From an uncultured Eubacteriales bacterium (GTDB lineage Bacteria > Bacillota > Clostridia > Peptostreptococcales > Anaerovoracaceae), in contig CACYYH010000005.1 in NCBI GenBank assembly GCA_902778565.1, positions 1 to 56,857 of the forward strand: 56,857 bases of DNA. The letters run 5' to 3'. This document shows positions 44,078-52,747 of this stretch, in pieces. Position 1 is the first letter of the stretch. Every line of letters starts with the position of its first letter. The notes under the pieces were generated by a model. It ran no database searches, was not told where the DNA came from, and saw nothing but the letters and a program-made list of their open reading frames with translations. The position numbers and the translations under genes are program-made.

Positions 44078-45016
44078 TTATTTTCTTACCTGCTTGCCCA
44101 GCACTTCGCACTTCATACCCAGAAGTTCGAACCACTTTCTGATCTTTTCGATCCTTTCCTCTGAAGGCGCTTCGAATGTCTCCGGTTCCTTACCCACGTT
44201 TCTGGTCTTGGTGACCCCCAGGGTGTGATAAGGAAGAAGGAACACCTCATTGAGGCCATGAGCTTTATAAAACTCTCCTGAAGCCTGGATCATCTCGTCA
44301 GTATCATTGACTCCGCTGATCAGGGGCATTCGCATCATGATCTTGGGAAGCACCCTGGGATCCGCTGCAAGCTTCTCCAGGTTCTCAAGGATGATTTGGT
44401 TAGAGTGGCCTGTATAAGCAACGTGCACCTCGTCATCGATGGCCTTCATGTCGAAAAGGATGTTGGTGACTGCAGGTCTCACAGCCATGGCCAGAAGCCT
44501 GTCGCCGTCTCCGAAACCGGAGGTATCAAGGCAGACGCCTATGCCCTCCTTCTCAGCCAGATCTATCAGCGCATCGCAAAAGTCCGGCTGCGCCAGCATC
44601 TCGCCTCCGGAGAGAGTCATGCCGCCTCCGGTATGGTCGTAGAAGCCCTTGTCCTGCTTGACGTACTTCATGACCTCTTCAGGCGTCATCTCCTCCGCCA
44701 CGGGATCCAGAGAATTGGCATAGCAGATCTTCGTGCACTTCATGCAAAGGTCGCACTTCTCGCGGTCTATGTCTATTTTTCCCTTTTCATCCACAAAGAT
44801 AGCGTTCTGAGGGCATTCCTTGATGCAGTAGCCGCACTTGATGCAGCTGTTGGGAAGTCTTATTATTTCCTGTTTGAAATCGATCATCTCCGGATTATGG
44901 CACCATCTGCAGTTAAGAGGACAGCCCTTGAGGAACACCGTGGTACGTATTCCCGGACCGTCTTCAGTACTGAACTTCTGCAGCGACCCCACAAGAGCCG
45001 TTAGTCTTTTTTCCAT
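44078..45016 (-). CDS. glycyl-radical enzyme activase (radical SAM)
   Basis: A 312-residue radical SAM protein that abstracts hydrogen from the partner's glycine. The SAM cluster motif is Cys32-x3-Cys36-x2-Cys39 (CPLNCRWC). Two ferredoxin-type 4Fe-4S sets follow (Cys58/61/64/68 and Cys88/91/94/98), typical of activases for the non-PFL glycyl-radical enzymes. TLSGGEMLAQPDFC matches the GGE SAM-binding motif. AGGAG precedes the ATG. It lies 343 bases after the enzyme gene, separated by inverted-repeat element 3. Confidence 0.94.
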   Translation of the reverse strand: MEKRLTALVGSLQKFSTEDGPGIRTTVFLKGCPLNCRWCHNPEMIDFKQEIIRLPNSCIKCGYCIKECPQNAIFVDEKGKIDIDREKCDLCMKCTKICYANSLDPVAEEMTPEEVMKYVKQDKGFYDHTGGGMTLSGGEMLAQPDFCDALIDLAEKEGIGVCLDTSGFGDGDRLLAMAVRPAVTNILFDMKAIDDEVHVAYTGHSNQIILENLEKLAADPRVLPKIMMRMPLISGVNDTDEMIQASGEFYKAHGLNEVFLLPYHTLGVTKTRNVGKEPETFEAPSEERIEKIRKWFELLGMKCEVLGKQVRK

Positions 45017-45053
45017 AACAATCTCCTAAAAATAACTACAAAATATTCAAATC

Positions 45054-45353
45054 GCCGGCAGCCTGCATATATTTACGATTCCCGCAGGAGCCTCAGACCG
45101 GCCTGCAAAGAGCAGAAGATGATCGGCTGAAGCCTGAAACTGTCTGAGCTGTTTGCCTGAATCAGTATGACGGCGATGAGGGATATGTGTTGATATGCTC
45201 GCATATCAAACACATAGACCGAATCGCAGTGGCGAACGCAGTTCGCACTGATTCAGGCACACCAGCGAGTTTTTCAGGCTTCCCGAGAATCGATGCCTGA
45301 GCAGCCCGCCGGTCTTGGTGACGAGGACAAGTAAATATATGCAGACTGCCGGC
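45054..45353. repeat. rod-like inverted repeat, element 3
   Basis: The outer arms (45054-45076 and 45331-45353) pair at 22 of 23 positions. Further nested arms are AGACCGGC/GCCGGTCT, GCCTGAATCAGT/ACTGATTCAGGC (45155-45166, 45247-45258) and ATATGTGTTGATATGC/GCATATCAAACACAT (about 45183-45215). Loops between arms carry CCGCAGGAG and GACGAGGAC, similar to CCGCAGCG and GCGAGGAC of elements 1 and 2. It fills the gap between the glycyl-radical enzyme and its activase and could lower activase expression relative to the enzyme. Confidence 0.72.
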
Positions 45354-45359
45354 TTGATC

Positions 45360-47753
45360 TTAAGCAGTCTCTTCTTCTTCGAGATGAGCCGTTCTGTAGA
45401 TGATGGCTTCCTGAGCGCTCTCATCGAGCTCTGTGAAGTAAGCCATGTATCCTGCTACGCGAACCATGAGTCCCTTGTAGTTCTCAGGATTCTTCTGAGC
45501 GTCTCTCAAAGTCTTGGTATCAACAACGTTGATCTGGATGTGCTCTCCGCCATGATCGAAGAAGGTCTTGATGACGCCTTCGATGATGTTGAGACCCTTT
45601 TCACCTTCAACGCCCTTAGGGTCGAATCTCAGGTTGAACAGAGCTCCGTCGTGGAAAGCATCCTGTCCCATGGAAGCTACTGAAAGAACCGTAGCCGTAG
45701 GGCCGTTCACGTCTCTTCCCATCATAGGAGAAGCGTTGTCGCAGAGAGGCTCGCCTGCAAGTCTTCCGTCAGGAAGCGCTCCGGTGACCTGTCCGTGTGA
45801 AACGTTTACGGTCTGGGAATGTACGTTGAATGAATACCAGCCGCCTCTTGCGTCGTGCCATGTCTGAACGTTGTCAGCGATGAAGTGCATCATCTCTTTG
45901 TAGATGGCGTCAACGTGCTCGTTGTCATTACCGAACTTAGGAGGCTTGTTCAGGAGAAGCTGTCTCAGTCTCTCATAGCCTACGAAGTTGGCGTCACAGG
46001 CCTTGACCAGCTCATCCATGGTGCAGTCTTTGTCCTCGAATACGCACTTCTCAACAGCAGCGATGGAGTCTGCCAGGTTGGCTGCTCCTGTGATGTAGAG
46101 ACCTGCAGTGGAGTACTTGGCTCCGCCATGCTGTACGGATTTGCCTGACTCAACGCAGCCCTTGGTTACCATGGATGCGAAGATGACGGGATATCTGTTC
46201 ATATGGATGGACTGCATGAGGTTGTAGCCTATCCTGATGAGGTCATAGTGATGAAGGATCTGCTTCTTAAGAGCGTCCTTGAATTCCTCAATGTTCTTGA
46301 AATCTCTGGGATCTCCGGTCTGAAGTCCCATGAGCTTTCCTGTTGAAGGATCTACGCCGTTATGGAGTACGAATTCAAGCATCTTACCCATGTTGACGTA
46401 ACCTGCGTCGGGGGAACCGTCTGTGGATCCGCCTCCGGGACCGGGCTGGATGCATCCTACGATGGTCCAGTCACGCGCTTCCTCGATGGAGCAGCCCTTG
46501 CCGAGAGCCATCTTCATGGCAGCGTTGTCATTGAAGAATCCCGGGTTGGCCTGTCCGTCCTGGATCATCTCGCAGCCCTTCTTGATCAGGTCTTCAGGAG
46601 TTCCCTCCCATACTCTGACTGCCATTACGGGCTGTGTCGTCTTAAGTCTGTTGGCAACCTCAAGGCACATGTATGATAGATCGTTGGTGGCATCTCCGCC
46701 TTCAGGCTTCTGTCCGCCTACGATGAGGATCTCCCACATAGGATATCCTGCAAAGGATGTGGCATACCAGTTATCTCTTACTTCATATACTTCGCAGGAC
46801 TTGAGATACAGACAAGCCAGAAGCTCAAATGCTTCCTCTTCTGTCAGCGTCTTGTCATCGATAACGTCCTTCTTGTAGTAAGGCCACATGTACTGGTCGA
46901 ATCTTCCGTAGCCGTTTGCTGTGGTGCAAACTTCAATGTGGAAGAATACGTGTACGAACCAGATCATCTGAAGTGCCTGCCAGAAAGTCTGAGGAGGATT
47001 CTCGGGAACCACTCTGCAGTTAGCTGCGATCTGGAGCAGTTCGGCTTTTCTCTTTTCGTCTGTGCATTCAGCTGCCTGACGCTCTGCCTCTTCAGCCATT
47101 CTGTGTGCATAGGTGATAAGTCCGCCGCACTGGATGATGCAAGCCTTCCAGTAGTCGATCTTTGCCTGGTCTTCCATTGACTGAGGAACCAGATTGTCGA
47201 TGTTTCTCTGGCACTCGTCCATATACCCCTTGATACCTACGGTGAGGATCTTCTCATGATCGCAGGTGGTCTCTCCGGATACGCCGTTGGTAAGTCCGAC
47301 TGTGATGATATCGTCCTTCATGCACTCTCTGATGTGAGGAGGGAAAGCTGTGGCAGCGATGTCTTCCATAGCCTTGCCGTCCCAGTATTTCAGAGTCTCA
47401 AGGATCTTCTCTCTGTCTTCAGGAGTGATATCATAAGGGTCTTTGCTTCTGGTAGTGAATTCGTCGATATCGGAAATGTACCAGGAGCTGGACTGGAATT
47501 CAGGATAGAGGTTAGCTCCTCTGTATCTGTCGGTAGCTGTACCTACAACCAGTTCGTCCTCCATGATCAGAGTCGTCATGTGTTCCATGACGTAGTTGCA
47601 GACCTTGGCTCTGAAGATGGGAACTGCATCTCCTGCGAACTGCTTGTATGCTTCCGTTGCCAGAACGATACGCTCTGCTGTGATAGCAGGTCTGGTATTC
47701 CAGAGCTTTTCTCTCATTCTGGTAAGTCTTTCGTTCAAATAAATGTCTTTCAT
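45360..47753 (-). CDS. glycyl radical enzyme of unknown substrate
   Basis: A 797-residue enzyme of the PFL/glycerol-dehydratase superfamily. The radical site is Gly768 (MVRVAGYMAYF). The thiyl Cys434 lies in IVGCIQPGPGGG. In choline lyase, glycerol dehydratase and hydroxyproline dehydratase the second residue after this Cys is a catalytic Glu; here it is Gln436. Length fits the dehydratase-size group rather than HPAD or benzylsuccinate synthase. It is encoded after an SDR and before its activase, under a divergent AraC regulator. The substrate cannot be assigned; a C-N, C-C or C-O cleaving role is possible. Confidence 0.92.
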   Translation of the reverse strand: MKDIYLNERLTRMREKLWNTRPAITAERIVLATEAYKQFAGDAVPIFRAKVCNYVMEHMTTLIMEDELVVGTATDRYRGANLYPEFQSSSWYISDIDEFTTRSKDPYDITPEDREKILETLKYWDGKAMEDIAATAFPPHIRECMKDDIITVGLTNGVSGETTCDHEKILTVGIKGYMDECQRNIDNLVPQSMEDQAKIDYWKACIIQCGGLITYAHRMAEEAERQAAECTDEKRKAELLQIAANCRVVPENPPQTFWQALQMIWFVHVFFHIEVCTTANGYGRFDQYMWPYYKKDVIDDKTLTEEEAFELLACLYLKSCEVYEVRDNWYATSFAGYPMWEILIVGGQKPEGGDATNDLSYMCLEVANRLKTTQPVMAVRVWEGTPEDLIKKGCEMIQDGQANPGFFNDNAAMKMALGKGCSIEEARDWTIVGCIQPGPGGGSTDGSPDAGYVNMGKMLEFVLHNGVDPSTGKLMGLQTGDPRDFKNIEEFKDALKKQILHHYDLIRIGYNLMQSIHMNRYPVIFASMVTKGCVESGKSVQHGGAKYSTAGLYITGAANLADSIAAVEKCVFEDKDCTMDELVKACDANFVGYERLRQLLLNKPPKFGNDNEHVDAIYKEMMHFIADNVQTWHDARGGWYSFNVHSQTVNVSHGQVTGALPDGRLAGEPLCDNASPMMGRDVNGPTATVLSVASMGQDAFHDGALFNLRFDPKGVEGEKGLNIIEGVIKTFFDHGGEHIQINVVDTKTLRDAQKNPENYKGLMVRVAGYMAYFTELDESAQEAIIYRTAHLEEEETA

Positions 47754-47780
47754 TTTTTCCTCCGTTTGTATGTTGGGGGT

Positions 47781-48536
47781 TTAGCCAAGCATCATTCCAC
47801 CGTCGATCAGCAGGTTGGTGGAGTTTACATAGCTTGCATCGTCTGTGCAGAGCCAGTATACGCCGTTAGCGATCTCAGCAGGTGTCGCAACTCTTCCCAT
47901 GGGCCCAAGGGTAATGTCTGCTGCACCTGTGATGGCTTCGAAGTCATCCAGGGATACCTTCAGCATGTTGGTATCTACCCAGCCGGGTGATACGGAGTTG
48001 GCTCTGATGCCCATTCCGCCATATTCGTTTGCAACGTTCTTGGTCATTCCGATAACTGCCCACTTGCTGGAGCCGTAGCCGATCTCCCAGGTGTAACCTG
48101 TCATACCGGAAACGGAACCGAAGTTAACGATAGCGCCCTTCTTCTGCTCAACCATCTGAGGAAGAGTATACTTCATCATCAGGAAGGTTCCGAAAGCGTT
48201 GATCTCGTAGATCCTCTTGAAGTTCTCGAAAGTATAATCGATAGTAGGTGCATATTTTCCGCAGATACCTGCAGCGTTTACAAGTGCGTCGATCCTGCCG
48301 CAGTCATCTATGATCTTAGCGATAACTTCCTTTACCTTCTCTTCGGAAGAAATATCGATAGCATAGCCCTTGACCTTTGATCCGTCGAAGCCCATTTCAG
48401 CGATGGCTTTTTCGATGGGTTCTTCAGCTATGTCGAGCATGCATGCAAAATATCCGTTTTCAAGGAATTTCTTAACGATCTGTCTGCCAATGCCGCCGGC
48501 GGCTCCTGTAACAACTACTACTCTCTCAGTCTTCAT
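47781..48536 (-). CDS. short-chain dehydrogenase/reductase
   Basis: A 251-residue classical SDR. The cofactor motif is TGAAGGIG (10-17), NAAG is at 87-90, and the catalytic Tyr154 and Lys158 are in YGSSK with Ser141/143 (GSVSG). Asp35 at the end of beta2 (MLDIAEE) favours NAD(H). It is the first gene of the glycyl-radical operon with GGAGGT before the ATG. It probably forms the substrate of, or reduces the carbonyl product from, the glycyl-radical enzyme. Confidence 0.9.
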   Translation of the reverse strand: MKTERVVVVTGAAGGIGRQIVKKFLENGYFACMLDIAEEPIEKAIAEMGFDGSKVKGYAIDISSEEKVKEVIAKIIDDCGRIDALVNAAGICGKYAPTIDYTFENFKRIYEINAFGTFLMMKYTLPQMVEQKKGAIVNFGSVSGMTGYTWEIGYGSSKWAVIGMTKNVANEYGGMGIRANSVSPGWVDTNMLKVSLDDFEAITGAADITLGPMGRVATPAEIANGVYWLCTDDASYVNSTNLLIDGGMMLG

Positions 48537-48569
48537 TTGATTACCTCCGTAATTGTATCATTAGAATTA

Positions 48570-48624
48570 AATATTGGACTTTTCATGAGGACATATTTAT
48601 ACCATACGTCCAATATTATTGTAA
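48570..48624 (-). promoter_or_regulatory. promoter and inverted-repeat operator of the glycyl-radical operon
   Basis: TTACAA (48619-48624), 17-base spacer, TATAAA (48596-48601) on the minus strand. A perfect 10-bp inverted repeat AATATTGGAC / GTCCAATATT (48570-48579, 48608-48617) brackets the -10. Confidence 0.65.
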
Positions 48625-48642
48625 TTTAGAGCCGTTTTTTGC

Positions 48643-48730
48643 GCAACAATTAAGTTGCTCTAAAAATCGATTTTTTTGCTTAGAAAATTGCATAAACCTC
48701 TTTTAATAAATACCCGCTTTGGAGTATAAT
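48643..48730 (+). promoter_or_regulatory. GCAAC palindrome and -10 upstream of the AraC regulator
   Basis: GCAAC-AATTAA-GTTGC (48643-48658) is a perfect palindrome and contains AATTAAGTTGC, the reverse complement of the 11-mer found twice upstream of the mtbA-like gene. TATAAT (48725-48730) is the likely -10 for the regulator; the -35 (TTTAAT) is weak, as in activated promoters. Confidence 0.55.
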
Positions 48731-48780
48731 AAACACATAAATGGCAAATAGCAAAATAATCACGAAAAAGGACCGAATAA

Positions 48781-50643
48781 ATGCTTTTTGAAAAGATCAC
48801 TTATCAGGATGATTTCCCGATAAATATTACAATAGCAAACATCAAGGAGTATCCCATCCACTATCATCAGGATACTGAGTTTGTGCTGGTCCTGAAAGGC
48901 GAGATCGCTCTGAAGAACGGCTACTGCACCTACACCCTTCACGAAGGTGATATCTTCACCAATTCCGGCCACGAGGTCCACAGCCTCATGTCCACCGGTG
49001 AGGATAACATCGTAGCTGTCATCCAGCTGAGCACTCACTATTTCTCCCAGTATTTTCCTGATCTCACCAAGGCCTGCTACAGGACCTACAGCAACAAGGG
49101 ACATACTAAAAAGCACGATACTTTAAGGGAGAAGCTTTTGGAGATACTTCTTCAGTATTCCACCAGAGGATTCAACTACAGATCCGAGTGCACCTATATG
49201 ATGGTGGACGTTATCAAATACGTGGATAAATACTTCAACCTCTTTGCTTTCGATAACGACGTTGTGGTGAATTTCGAATCAGGAAACCAGATCACCATCG
49301 ACCGTATCAGCCGCATAATCAGCTACATCTACGAATTCCATTCGGAGCAGATCACGCTGAATGATCTGGCGGACATGGAGCATCTTTCCACATTCTACCT
49401 GAGCCATATCATCAAGAACTACACCGGAATGAACTTCAGGGAATTCCTTTGCTTTGCCAGGGTAGAATGGTCGGAGATCGACCTTCTTGAAACCAACAAA
49501 AAGATCTCCCGCATCGCCCGCGACGTGGGCTTCTCTACCACTTCATACTACGAGAAGTACTTTATCAAATGGTTCGGCACCGATCCTCAGACTTACCGTG
49601 AAGAGCATATGCCCATGGTAATGAGTGACATCAGAAAAGGCATCATGGAACTGCTGAACCCCAATGAGGCGGTTTCCGTCATAAGGAAGTCTCTTTCAAG
49701 TTTAAGTTCCCAGACTCCTTCCAACAGCCATGTCAGCGCTCTCAAGCTGGAGCTCAACGTGAACACCGAAGCTCCTCTTATTTCCACTCTGGACCACTAT
49801 CTGGAAGTCCTCATAACTCTGAATGATTTCAGGGTTCTGGGCTATTCCATCTTCGGTATCCTTCAGGAACTGAATCCCAGAAAGGTAACCGTTCTCACAG
49901 AGCCGGAAGATTCCCTTTCCGATATCAACAGGATAAAGATCCTTCTGACCTCCGCAGGTTTTGAAGTCGGCCTCAATGAAAACTCCAGAGCTGTGCACAT
50001 GGCACACTACGGATACGATTCCATCGCCTATCCCATCTTCCTCTTCAACAGGATCATCAATTCCAAGGAAGCATGGATCAAGGTGAGACTCAGGGATCCG
50101 GACAATAATAACAATAACGATATAATCAAGGGCTATCCGGCTGCAATTACCTCCGGAGGCATAAAGAAGCCTGCCTTCTATGCATATCAGGCGCTTAGCA
50201 ATATTTCAGGCGAGATCATTTACTGGGGCAAGCAGTACTGCGTCATCCGCTCCTACGTTGCAGCCCAGCCGCATTTCATCGTGATCTGCTACAACTTCAA
50301 CGAGCAGATCTACAATCTCTGCCTGAAGGAATCTACAGCTCAGAACGTAAAAGACGTCATTAACGATTTCAAGGATGAGATAGACATCTCCATGAATATG
50401 TCCATCGATCAGGGCATGTACAACATAATCAAATATTCCCTGACCAAGTCCAACGGCATCTTCTCATATCTGTCCACCCTTAACTTCCCTTCGGAGCTGA
50501 ACATGCTGCATATCCTGCCGTCGTCTATCACGACCCAGCCGGATCTGGACGTATACACCGAAGACGTCAGAGCGACTTTCAACATCAACTTTTCCATCAA
50601 GGGAGCCGGAGTACAATTGGCCATAATATCGCCCAAGGAGTAA
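48781..50643 (+). CDS. AraC-family regulator with cupin sensor and GH39-like C-terminal domain
   Basis: A 620-residue regulator. An N-terminal cupin (residues 1-105; PIHYHQDTEFVLVLKGE) is the expected ligand-binding part. An AraC double helix-turn-helix spans about 175-280 (ITLNDLADMEHLSTFYLSHI; DVGFSTTSYYEKYFIKWFG). The last 320 residues resemble the truncated GH39-like domain seen in some Firmicutes AraC proteins (KKPAFYAYQALSNI), without clear catalytic glutamates. It is divergent from the glycyl-radical operon and very likely controls it. Confidence 0.85.
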   Translation: MLFEKITYQDDFPINITIANIKEYPIHYHQDTEFVLVLKGEIALKNGYCTYTLHEGDIFTNSGHEVHSLMSTGEDNIVAVIQLSTHYFSQYFPDLTKACYRTYSNKGHTKKHDTLREKLLEILLQYSTRGFNYRSECTYMMVDVIKYVDKYFNLFAFDNDVVVNFESGNQITIDRISRIISYIYEFHSEQITLNDLADMEHLSTFYLSHIIKNYTGMNFREFLCFARVEWSEIDLLETNKKISRIARDVGFSTTSYYEKYFIKWFGTDPQTYREEHMPMVMSDIRKGIMELLNPNEAVSVIRKSLSSLSSQTPSNSHVSALKLELNVNTEAPLISTLDHYLEVLITLNDFRVLGYSIFGILQELNPRKVTVLTEPEDSLSDINRIKILLTSAGFEVGLNENSRAVHMAHYGYDSIAYPIFLFNRIINSKEAWIKVRLRDPDNNNNNDIIKGYPAAITSGGIKKPAFYAYQALSNISGEIIYWGKQYCVIRSYVAAQPHFIVICYNFNEQIYNLCLKESTAQNVKDVINDFKDEIDISMNMSIDQGMYNIIKYSLTKSNGIFSYLSTLNFPSELNMLHILPSSITTQPDLDVYTEDVRATFNINFSIKGAGVQLAIISPKE

Positions 50644-50647
50644 GACA

Positions 50648-51568
50648 TTGAAAGATAAGAGCAGCAACCGCGAACTCCTGTCTGTATTCGGTCTTATCCT
50701 GGCAGCGATGTTCTGGGGTATCAGCTACCCCCTGACGAAGTTCGTGGAAGACGTACCCACATTTTATATAATATCCATCAGGTTCGCTTTGGCTGCGATC
50801 GTTCTTGCCATATGCTTTTTCAGGCACTTCAGGAACTTCAACATGGACACTCTGAAGTTTTCCTTCATACTGAGCATCTTAATTACGGCAATGTACATCT
50901 TCAACATCGTCGGAGTGAAATACACCACTTCCGTGAGAGCCTCTTTCTTTACGACTCTCAGCTTCCTGGTGTGCCCGGTGATCAATCTTCTGGTATACAA
51001 AAAAAGGATCCCCGGCTTCATCGCCGTCAGCGCCCTGATCTGCCTGGCAGGTACTTGCATGCTCTGCTATACCCCTGACATGGGCGGCCTGGTGATCAAT
51101 TCCGGAGATATCCTCTGCGCCATGGCATCCATCGCAGGCGCTATAAACATCATCTATATGGAAAAGATGTCCCACAGGACTAATATAGACAATACCTTAT
51201 TTATTATTTTTCTGATGGCTTTTGTCTCTGTCTGGGGAACTGTGATCGCTGCAGTAAGAGGAGAATTCGCATACCATTCTCTCATCACTTCATCTCAGAT
51301 GACTGCCATCATAATCATGGGCCTTTTTTCAAGCGCAGGAGCTTTCATACTGCAGATCCACTGCGAAAAGCAGGTGCCTTCCAACAGAGTCGGCATCATC
51401 TTTTCCCTGGAACCTGCCTCAGGCTGCATCCTTTCGGTGCTGCTGATCCATGAAACTCTTTCCCTCATCGGCTGGACAGGCGCCATAGTGATAATGATAT
51501 CCATACTCTATATGGAATTCGCAAATAACAGACAGCAGGCAAGACTTAATGCAGAAAGCGTGGAATGA
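50648..51568 (+). CDS. DMT-superfamily (EamA) transporter
   Basis: A 306-residue membrane protein with ten hydrophobic segments in two EamA repeats (AAMFWGISYPLTKF; the second repeat contains NRVGIIFSLEP). Such carriers export metabolites or amino acids. The start is TTG 50648, 7 bases after AGGAG and 4 bases after the AraC stop, so it is co-transcribed with that regulator. A role in moving substrate or product of the glycyl-radical pathway is possible. Confidence 0.85.
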   Translation: MKDKSSNRELLSVFGLILAAMFWGISYPLTKFVEDVPTFYIISIRFALAAIVLAICFFRHFRNFNMDTLKFSFILSILITAMYIFNIVGVKYTTSVRASFFTTLSFLVCPVINLLVYKKRIPGFIAVSALICLAGTCMLCYTPDMGGLVINSGDILCAMASIAGAINIIYMEKMSHRTNIDNTLFIIFLMAFVSVWGTVIAAVRGEFAYHSLITSSQMTAIIIMGLFSSAGAFILQIHCEKQVPSNRVGIIFSLEPASGCILSVLLIHETLSLIGWTGAIVIMISILYMEFANNRQQARLNAESVE

Positions 51569-51569
51569 A

Positions 51570-52103
51570 ATGGACAGAAACTACAGCGTGACAAGATTTG
51601 AGACAGAACTTTCCATTGACGAACTTCTGAGCAAATATTTCGACTTCGAAAAGACTCACAAGCTTTGCTCGGCATGCTCCGGCTACGCCCAGACCTGGGC
51701 CTGCCCTCCCTTCGATTTTGAGCCTGAGGACTTTTTCAGACAGTTCTCAGTATTTCGTCTCATAGTAGACCGTATCGATAATGCCGGCGCAGCTGACGTG
51801 GATGAAGCCCAGCAGCGGCTTTTCACTGAAAAGGACCGCTACGATCAGGAAATGCTGGACCTGGAAAAGTCCATTCCCGAAAGCTACGGTCTGGCAGCTC
51901 AGGAATGCGTCCAGTGCAAAAAATGCGCCCGCCTTTCCGGCCACCCCTGTGTGCATCCAGACAAGATGCGCTACAGCCTGGAGGCCATAGGATGCTTCCC
52001 TGTGGAACTGGTTCATGATAAGTTCGGCTTCGACATTCTCTGGTCAGACGGTGAATCGATCCCTGAATACTACCTGCTGGTAGCAGGAGTACTGAAGAAA
52101 TAG
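51570..52103 (+). CDS. DUF2284 Cys-rich metal-binding protein
   Basis: A 177-residue protein with two Cys clusters, CSACSGYAQTWACPPF and CVQCKKCARLSGHPC, fitting DUF2284 (predicted metal or Fe-S protein). Function unknown. ATG 51570 lies just after the DMT stop; an in-frame ATG at 51549 inside the DMT gene is an alternative. The stop codon is UAG; if read as Pyl the protein gains only Pyl-His before TAA. It ends inside a large terminator shared with the opposite gene. Confidence 0.8.
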   Translation: MDRNYSVTRFETELSIDELLSKYFDFEKTHKLCSACSGYAQTWACPPFDFEPEDFFRQFSVFRLIVDRIDNAGAADVDEAQQRLFTEKDRYDQEMLDLEKSIPESYGLAAQECVQCKKCARLSGHPCVHPDKMRYSLEAIGCFPVELVHDKFGFDILWSDGESIPEYYLLVAGVLKK

Positions 52104-52140
52104 CATTAAAAAAAGCAGCGTGGCTGCTTTTTTTAATGCT
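52102..52140. terminator. perfect bidirectional terminator with both gene stops in its base
   Basis: An 18-bp perfect stem (AGCATTAAAAAAAGCAGC and its complement) with a 3-base loop. The amber stops of both convergent genes sit at its ends, and read-through on either side meets TAA two codons later. Confidence 0.92.
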
Positions 52141-52642
52141 ATTTCTTCTTCAATTTCTTTGAAGCCTTCTGCCTCTGCATAGCGTACTGCATCTTCAGCT
52201 TACGCTCCTCTTCAGCCCTGGCGGCTTCTTCTTCGGTGAAGTCTTCCACATGGATATTGGGATTCATACGCTTGATGAAATCCATAACATCCTGGACTTC
52301 GGATTTTTTGAATACGAAGCCTCTGATGGTGACGTCCTTGGCGATCTCCAGGAGTACGTTGGGCTTGGCCTTGCTGTAATCCGGACGCACTATGGTTATG
52401 ACGTCCCAGGTCCATGTGTAAGGTATCTTGATGCCGAAGATGTTATATACTATATGGACTCCGTTCTTGTCCACTATGTGCTCCTTGGTGTAGAAGACCG
52501 CGGACATCATGACCAGCGCAAATATCATATATAACCAGTTGCGTTGCTGCCATGACAGAAACAAAATGATGCCGGTAACAACTACCAGAAGCATCTTTCT
52601 TTCCGGAGTTCTGTTTTTAACTATTCCTTTATACTGTTCCAT
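52139..52642 (-). CDS. small membrane protein, PH-like
   Basis: A 167-residue protein of unknown function. Two close hydrophobic segments (residues 17-32 and 36-50) are followed by a beta-rich region (about 55-125; IKIPYTWTWDVITIVRPD) reminiscent of bacterial PH domains, then a charged Glu/Lys tail. It ends in UAG. It is followed by the convergent terminator at 52102-52140. No partner is evident. Confidence 0.7.
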   Translation of the reverse strand: MEQYKGIVKNRTPERKMLLVVVTGIILFLSWQQRNWLYMIFALVMMSAVFYTKEHIVDKNGVHIVYNIFGIKIPYTWTWDVITIVRPDYSKAKPNVLLEIAKDVTIRGFVFKKSEVQDVMDFIKRMNPNIHVEDFTEEEAARAEEERKLKMQYAMQRQKASKKLKKK

Positions 52643-52671
52643 GTTCTGTACCCTGCTTCGATAATAAAGAA

Positions 52672-52706
52672 AAATGCATACCCGGGTCTTTCCCGAGTAT
52701 GCATTT
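52672..52706. terminator. terminator after the nhaC-family gene
   Basis: A 15-bp stem (AAATGCATACCCGGG against CCCGAGTATGCATTT, one mismatch) with flanking A/T runs. Confidence 0.88.
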
Positions 52707-52747
52707 ATTATACAGTATCAACTTCGAATTTTCAACTTATCTTGTGA

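Noticed and set aside
45206..45424. Small ORF between the glycyl-radical enzyme and activase
   Set aside because: It overlaps inverted-repeat element 3 and the end of the enzyme gene, with no ribosome site.
45360..47753. Choline trimethylamine-lyase (CutC)
   Set aside because: The Cys motif is GCIQP rather than the GC-x-E motif of CutC, the protein is shorter, and no microcompartment or cut genes are nearby.
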